Positions 59,746-64,000 of a stretch of 64,000 bases of DNA are shown here, piece after piece; position 1 is the first letter of the stretch; each line of letters opens with the position of its first letter. The position numbers and the translations under genes were made by a program. Under the pieces are notes generated by a model. That model saw only the letters and a program-made list of their open reading frames with translations, did not search any database and was not told the DNA's origin. Origin of the DNA: RUG572 sp964386385 (GTDB lineage: Bacteria > Verrucomicrobiota > Kiritimatiellia > RFP12 > UBA1067); the NCBI GenBank assembly GCA_964386385.1, contig CAYLRN010000005.1:116824-180823 (forward strand). Reading direction: 5' to 3'.

Positions 59746-60918
59746 ATGGTTGTAAAAAGACTGAGGGTAGCGAACTTTCGGCGGTTCGATGCGCTTGAAT
59801 TGTCATTCGCAACGCATCTCAACGTAATCGTTGGCGTTAATGGTGCGGGCAAATCGACGATTCTCGTCGCGGTTGCAAAGATGCTGTCGTGGTATGTGCG
59901 GCGATTGGTGTCGCCGAATGGGACTGGTGCTGCTCTTCCGATCCTTGAATCGGAAATCAAGAAGGGCGCCGCGGCGGCGTCGATTGAGGTTTCTGTCTCT
60001 GATGGCGTGAAGGATGTCGCGTGGGCGCTTCATAAGAATGTGAAGGGAGCTCCCGTTCTGTCCGCCAAAAGCGATTTGAGGGCGTTGAATGACTATGTGA
60101 AGGAGGTTCGCGAACATTGCCAGGGCGATATTCGCTCCGTGCCGATGATTGTGTCCTATGGGGTCAATCGTTCCGTCGTTGACATTCCGCTTCGCATCAA
60201 GCATAAACATCGGTTTTCGGCTTTGGACGCCTATGACGACGCCTTTGAGAGGTCGGCTGATTTCCGGCGTTTTTTTGAGTGGTTCCGTGCGAATGAAGAC
60301 ATTGAGAACGAGCGTATCGCCGACCGTGTTGAGCAGCAGGGTGACGGCCGGGGAAAGAGAATGGGGCAGAATCGTGAGCTGTCTGCCGTTCGGCGTTCCT
60401 TGGCTCTCTTTCTTCCCGAATTCTCCCGATGGAAAATCCGACGAACTCCTCTGCGGATGGAAGTGCTGAAGGACGGACAGTCTCTCAATGTCGAGCAATT
60501 GTCGGATGGCGAGAAATGTGTGGTCGCCTTGGTCGGTGACTTGACGCGCCGCTTGGTGATGGCAAATCCCGGCCTTGCCGACCCGCTCGCAGGATATGGG
60601 ATTGCGCTGATAGATGAAGTCGAGCTGCATCTTCATCCGGCATGGCAGAAAACGATTTTGCCGCGGTTGTTGAAAACATTCCCCAATGTCCAGTTCATTG
60701 TCACGACGCACAGTCCGATTGTTATGGCGCAGTTGAACAATCTTCTTTATGGGCGGGAGAATGCGGGAATTGCCGTCTTTGCTCTTCAGGGTGGATGTGT
60801 TTCGTCCATGATCGATTCGGAAACCGGATTGATTGTCTCGGGTGAGATGGATGAGATTGTACAGTCCATTGATTCAGAGTTTGACGCCTTGTTGGATGGG
60901 GGCGGAGATGAGGTCTGA
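59746..60918 (+). CDS. RecF/OLD-type AAA ATPase (possible defence effector)
   Basis: This gene encodes 390 residues. The RecF/SMC-like N-terminus VKRLRVANFRRFDALELSF leads to Walker A GVNGAGKST at residues 30-38. An inserted helical region (about 90-220) precedes the signature-like QLSDGEKCVVALVGDLTRRL, Walker B IALIDEVELHLHP and the switch IVTTHSPIVMAQL. This is the compact AAA_21/AAA_15 form found in many phage-defence pairs (Septu PtuA, PARIS AriA and others). No TOPRIM domain is attached. The next gene overlaps by 11 nt and looks like a small nuclease, so the two are probably one system. The region is visibly less GC-rich than its surroundings and interrupts a glycosyltransferase locus. 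Confidence 0.8.
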   Translation: MVVKRLRVANFRRFDALELSFATHLNVIVGVNGAGKSTILVAVAKMLSWYVRRLVSPNGTGAALPILESEIKKGAAAASIEVSVSDGVKDVAWALHKNVKGAPVLSAKSDLRALNDYVKEVREHCQGDIRSVPMIVSYGVNRSVVDIPLRIKHKHRFSALDAYDDAFERSADFRRFFEWFRANEDIENERIADRVEQQGDGRGKRMGQNRELSAVRRSLALFLPEFSRWKIRRTPLRMEVLKDGQSLNVEQLSDGEKCVVALVGDLTRRLVMANPGLADPLAGYGIALIDEVELHLHPAWQKTILPRLLKTFPNVQFIVTTHSPIVMAQLNNLLYGRENAGIAVFALQGGCVSSMIDSETGLIVSGEMDEIVQSIDSEFDALLDGGGDEV

Positions 60919-61396
60919 TTCCACGCTCAATAGGTACTTGCGGAACGCACCTGCGGCCCCCTGCTGGCATTACGATGCCAAAGACGTTGTTGTGTGCACC
61001 GCCAGGGGTGACGCGAAGAATCGCTTTTCGTTGCGGTGCGAAACTGCCGTTGTCGCCTTGGAGACGGATGGTGCAGGAAAATGCCGATTCCCTCCGCAGG
61101 GTGATGTGTGCGATTGGTGCGTTTTTACCGAGACAGGTCTGCGAGGGTGGTTTGTCGAATTGAAGGGGTCGGATTTTAACCATGCGCTAGACCAGTTGCG
61201 AAGCACGATGGAGCATATGCGAGGAAGATATTCGATGATTCCAGAGAAGGCGATAGTTGTTTTAAGTGGTCGCCATCCATCAAACGCTTTGCCGGGGAAA
61301 GCGAGTGCAAAGGTTCGGTTCAAGTCGGCATTTCCAAAGGTTTCTTTATTGGAGCGGTCGCATGGACAGTCCAAGCCGGAGATCGTCATTGGTTGA
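60908..61396 (+). CDS. Small nuclease-like protein with D...ExK motif
   Basis: This gene encodes 162 residues from the ATG at 60908 (GGAG 4 nt upstream), overlapping the ATPase gene by 11 nt. The central motif is DVCDWCVF...GWFVELKG: Asp69, Glu84 and Lys86 have the spacing of a PD-(D/E)XK nuclease core, followed by a helix HALDQLRSTM with the usual Gln. Cys59, Cys68 and Cys71 are near the site. I do not recognise the family by name. Coupling to an AAA ATPase suggests the nuclease or effector half of a two-gene immune or repair module. The nuclease assignment rests on one motif. Confidence 0.55.
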   Translation: MRSDSTLNRYLRNAPAAPCWHYDAKDVVVCTARGDAKNRFSLRCETAVVALETDGAGKCRFPPQGDVCDWCVFTETGLRGWFVELKGSDFNHALDQLRSTMEHMRGRYSMIPEKAIVVLSGRHPSNALPGKASAKVRFKSAFPKVSLLERSHGQSKPEIVIG

Positions 61397-61496
61397 GAAG
61401 GGGCGAAAGAGGAAAAATCGTACCGTACTGATGGACGTCGCCGGAAGGCGCGCCATGCGCTTGGAATCGTCAAAGAAGAATGGTATGGACTTTTGA
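61362..61496 (+). CDS. Small basic hypothetical protein, 44 residues
   Basis: It begins MDSPSRRSSLVEKGRKRKNR and is very basic. GGAG sits 7 nt before the ATG, and the gene overlaps the nuclease-like gene by 35 nt. It may be a third member of the ATPase module or chance; no domain is visible. Confidence 0.35.
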   Translation: MDSPSRRSSLVEKGRKRKNRTVLMDVAGRRAMRLESSKKNGMDF

Positions 61497-61582
61497 ACGT
61501 GGACGGAGGCATGGAATGAAGGGCGTTTTGGAGATGTCGCCATCTTGTGGAGTCCGCATATTGCAAATCATAGGAGGTTGCC

Positions 61583-62887
61583 ATGCGCATTGCCTGGTTT
61601 AGCGCCGGGCTGATGCCCGAAGCCTGTCATCGCATGGGATATGCCTCCCAGGTCGGCTGCGGCTGGCTGCAGTCGCTGCTTGACGCTCTTCGCCGGGTTG
61701 ATCCGCGGACGGAAGTCTGCGTTCTCGGAGTTGACGGGCGTCCGTGCGACGTGTCGGTCGGCAGCGTCCGCCATGTCTCGTTCGGACGTTCGGGCGGCTT
61801 CACCTACGGATGCGTCCCAGCCGACGTGCAGAGAAGGGCGCGGGAAGTGATTGGCGCGTTCAATCCCGACGTCATACACGTCCATGGGACGGAGAACTTC
61901 TGCGGGCGCATGGATGAAGACGTCTACTGCGGGCGGCCGGTCGTCGTGTCGTTGCAGGGCGTCCTGTCCGAATGCTGGATCCACATGGCGGGCGGATTGA
62001 CTCCGCGCGATGTGCGAACGGTCAATTTCCTGAATCCGCGCGCGCTGATTCGCGGTCGGACTGTCTTTCGCGAGCAGGCATATTGGCGTGACGAGCGGGT
62101 TCGGCAGGAATTGGAGGTTTTCAGGCGTCGGAGGTATTTCATCGGGCGCACGGAATGGGACCGGCAGTGCCTTGAGTGCCACAATCCGTCCGCCCGGTAC
62201 TTCCATGTCAATGAGACGCTGCGCAGTCCGTTCTACTCGGCGCATCGGAACAGGAAGACGATTCGTCCGCATTCGATTTACTGCGCGGGCGCGGCCGCCT
62301 ATCCGCTCAAGGGGGCGCATTGGCTCTTTCGGGCGATTGCCATGTTGAAGGACGAGTTTCCGGACGTGCAGCTGCGTGTCGCGGGTGCGGACAGAATCCT
62401 GTCACGCCCGCGCAGCCTTGGCGAATGGATCCACCGTCCGGTCTACTCGGACTATCTGTGCCGCCTTGTCCGGGAACTCGGCATTGCGCGGAACGTTGTT
62501 GCGCTTCCTTTGATCGACGCCGAATCCGTCGCGAAGGAACTTGAAAGGGCGGAGCTCTACGTTTCCGCATCGCTGTGCGAGAACAGTCCGAACTCGCTCG
62601 GCGAGGCCATGCTGGTGGGAACGCCCGCCATACACACGTGCGTCGGCGGCGTCCAGTCGATTCTCAAGGACGGCGACGAAGGCCGGCTGGTCCCCCCCTG
62701 CAGTCCCCATGCCCTTGCCGGCGTCGTTCGCGATGCGTTCAGGAATCCGGAACCGATGGAGGCCTGCGCACGGGAGGCGCGGCAGACGGCATTGCGGCGG
62801 CACGATGCCATTGCGAACGCCGAGGCGACGCTTGCGGTCTACCGCGCCGTACTGGCGGACTGCCGCGTCAAGAGTGAAGTCGTCTGA
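61583..62887 (+). CDS. Family 4 glycosyltransferase
   Basis: This gene encodes 434 residues with a strong AGGAGG 5 nt before the ATG. N-terminal GT-B half: MRIAWFSAGLMPEACHRMG, then FNPDVIHVHGTENF. C-terminal half: AYPLKGAHWLFRAIAMLKDEFP, VVALPLIDAESVAKELERAELYVSAS and ENSPNSLGEAMLVGTPAI (EX7E-type). Cytoplasmic, adds a sugar to the surface glycan. It resumes the glycan locus after the ATPase insertion. Confidence 0.85.
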   Translation: MRIAWFSAGLMPEACHRMGYASQVGCGWLQSLLDALRRVDPRTEVCVLGVDGRPCDVSVGSVRHVSFGRSGGFTYGCVPADVQRRAREVIGAFNPDVIHVHGTENFCGRMDEDVYCGRPVVVSLQGVLSECWIHMAGGLTPRDVRTVNFLNPRALIRGRTVFREQAYWRDERVRQELEVFRRRRYFIGRTEWDRQCLECHNPSARYFHVNETLRSPFYSAHRNRKTIRPHSIYCAGAAAYPLKGAHWLFRAIAMLKDEFPDVQLRVAGADRILSRPRSLGEWIHRPVYSDYLCRLVRELGIARNVVALPLIDAESVAKELERAELYVSASLCENSPNSLGEAMLVGTPAIHTCVGGVQSILKDGDEGRLVPPCSPHALAGVVRDAFRNPEPMEACAREARQTALRRHDAIANAEATLAVYRAVLADCRVKSEVV

Positions 62888-62904
62888 ATTATACGCCATG
62901 GGGA

Positions 62905-63711
62905 ATGGAGATGACTGACAGAGAAGGACGGATTGCGGTGCTCATGACATGCCACAACCGCGTGTCGATGACGGTTGCGTGTCTCGCGCGCCTCATGCCG
63001 CAGCTCAGCGAGGACGACAGGGTGTTTCTTGTCGACGACGGCTCGACTGACGGGACGGGGGCGAAAGTCCGCGCGTCGTTTCCCGCTGTCCACGTTGTCG
63101 ATGGCGACGGCTCTCTCTACTGGGCCAGGGGAATGGCGCTTGCATGGCGCACGGCAATTGAGACGGGCGTAGACTGGAGACACTATCTGTGGCTGAACGA
63201 CGATACGATGTTGTCGGCAAATGCCTTGAGCCAATTGCTGGCGGCGGATGATGGAAGCGGCCTTCTCGTCGGCAGCATTGCGGACGCTTCCGGGAAAGTG
63301 GTCTATGGACTGGGGGTGAATGGGCGGATGAATGGGAATTGCGTGCTTGTCCCGAAATCTGTCCACAAAAAGATTGGAATGATATGCGGCGGATATGCCC
63401 ATGCGTGGGCGGACGACGATTACGCCATCCATGCCGGGCGAATGGGGATTCCTCTCATGTCGGCCGGCGTCATCGGCACGGCAGAGTGGCATCCCCTGCG
63501 CCCCGATCTTGGGAAGATGGCATTTCGCGAGCGATGGCGCAGCCTGACCGACCCGAAGGGCTGGAACCTGCATGACTTGTGGCTGTACCGCCGTCGCAAC
63601 TGGGGAATCTGCGCGGCCGTGTTGAGCAGTCTTCATATGTTTGTCCATGTGCTTTGTGCGCGCAGGAGCGGCTTCCCTTCAATTAATGCGGCAAGCGGAA
63701 ACTCTGCATAG
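62905..63711 (+). CDS. Family 2 glycosyltransferase (rhamnosyltransferase-like)
   Basis: This gene encodes 268 residues; the start at 62905 or 62911 cannot be decided. It has the GT-A fold with IAVLMTCHNRVSMTVACLARL, VFLVDDGSTDGTGAKV, a DGDGSLYWARGMALAW segment and the metal site WLNDDTML. The C-terminal YAHAWADDDYAIHAGRMG supplies the acceptor-side ED-like acids. This pattern resembles WbbL-type GT2 enzymes. It follows the GT4 gene by 17 nt. Confidence 0.83.
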   Translation: MEMTDREGRIAVLMTCHNRVSMTVACLARLMPQLSEDDRVFLVDDGSTDGTGAKVRASFPAVHVVDGDGSLYWARGMALAWRTAIETGVDWRHYLWLNDDTMLSANALSQLLAADDGSGLLVGSIADASGKVVYGLGVNGRMNGNCVLVPKSVHKKIGMICGGYAHAWADDDYAIHAGRMGIPLMSAGVIGTAEWHPLRPDLGKMAFRERWRSLTDPKGWNLHDLWLYRRRNWGICAAVLSSLHMFVHVLCARRSGFPSINAASGNSA

Positions 63712-64000
63712 GTAAATTCCAACCCAAGTGGGTCAATTTCCCGAAAATTTTTCCAGACGGTCTCGGCAGCAGTCCAAACACTCTCGTCTTTTCGCTTCTT
63801 TCAAGCTGTCATTGTCGCGGCAGCCTGGTCTGGCGCCTTCCTTCTCTTCTTCGCCTTTCCCGGCCTGTCCTTCTTCCTTTTCGCCTCCTGCCTCCAGCGC
63901 CCTTTCGGACTTGTCCGCAGTGGTTCAGTATATGATGCACTTTTCACACCGGGCGAACGCTTGTCTCCAGCGGGGAGAAATGCTAGACTTCCGGCAGACG
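63712..64000. other. Terminal region without a visible gene
   Basis: No convincing reading frame in either direction. A charged minus-strand frame exists at about 63740-63930 but has no start codon. A possible promoter lies at the extreme right end. Confidence 0.5.
63961..63989 (+). promoter_or_regulatory. Possible promoter reading out of the window
   Basis: TTGTCT (63961-63966), a 17-nt spacer and TGC-TAGACT (63984-63989) match sigma-70 spacing and the extended -10 form. The gene served would lie beyond the window. Confidence 0.45.

Noticed and set aside
63740..63930. Charged minus-strand frame ending CLDCCRDRLEKFSGN
   Set aside because: No ATG, GTG or TTG start lies between the upstream stop and the conserved-looking part, and the composition is low complexity.
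1..64000. tRNA, rRNA, CRISPR arrays, IS elements and prophage genes
   Set aside because: I looked for cloverleaf-like stretches, regularly spaced repeats and transposase or integrase motifs and found none that hold up by eye; a tRNAscan or covariance search would be decisive.

Overview
The window is GC-rich, densely coded DNA from a Gram-negative anaerobe. It carries a HydF [FeFe]-hydrogenase maturase, type II secretion/type IV pilus style pseudopilins with a PilT-like ATPase, a SctU/FlhB-type export protein with partner-switch regulators, several very large secreted LamG/autotransporter-strand proteins and multidomain glycoside hydrolases. This combination fits the PVC superphylum, most likely a gut-type Kiritimatiellota/Verrucomicrobiota genome. 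That placement is an inference from gene content; there is no rRNA in the window. I see no tRNA, rRNA, CRISPR array, insertion sequence or origin.

Layout. 1-8194: three consecutive dynamin-like large GTPases (the first cut by the window edge, the third a double-GTPase protein ending in W/GY repeats). 8409-12335: a DUF445 membrane protein, a small membrane protein, a lipoprotein and an overlapping tyrosine-phosphatase-like gene. 12384-17742: two identical 96-bp repeats bracket a LamG surface protein and a type II restriction-modification pair. 17821-34494: polysaccharide-directed secreted proteins, namely a clan GH-A hydrolase fused to an SGNH esterase, two more giant surface proteins and a GH78/LamG/beta-helix protein. 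34508-39022: a pseudopilin/PilN-like/PilO-like/PilT-like operon. 39127-39435: tiny ORFs. 39390-43818 (minus): SctU, ECF sigma factor, small unknown protein, STAS protein and a sensor-phosphatase-kinase. 43902-50471: an SGNH hydrolase, a coiled-coil secreted protein, PlsC, a GH-A hydrolase and HydF. 50452-53271 (minus): three genes whose products each lack expected catalytic parts. 53587-63711: a polysaccharide export and glycosyltransferase locus interrupted by an AAA ATPase / ExK-nuclease-like pair.

How it works together. The secreted hydrolases and esterases suggest degradation of a decorated, rhamnose-containing or similarly complex polysaccharide outside the cytoplasm. The T2S/T4P-like operon is a plausible exporter or surface-machine module for such proteins. 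The three LamG surface-protein genes share an unusual promoter in which an A9-A10 tract sits between the -35 and -10 boxes, and their products share a short hydrophobic C-terminal motif. The glycosyltransferase locus builds a surface glycan with pyruvyl-transferase-like modification. Two regions look like possible defence modules: the dynamin trio and the ATPase/nuclease-like pair (visibly less GC-rich than its neighbours). Neither assignment is proven here.
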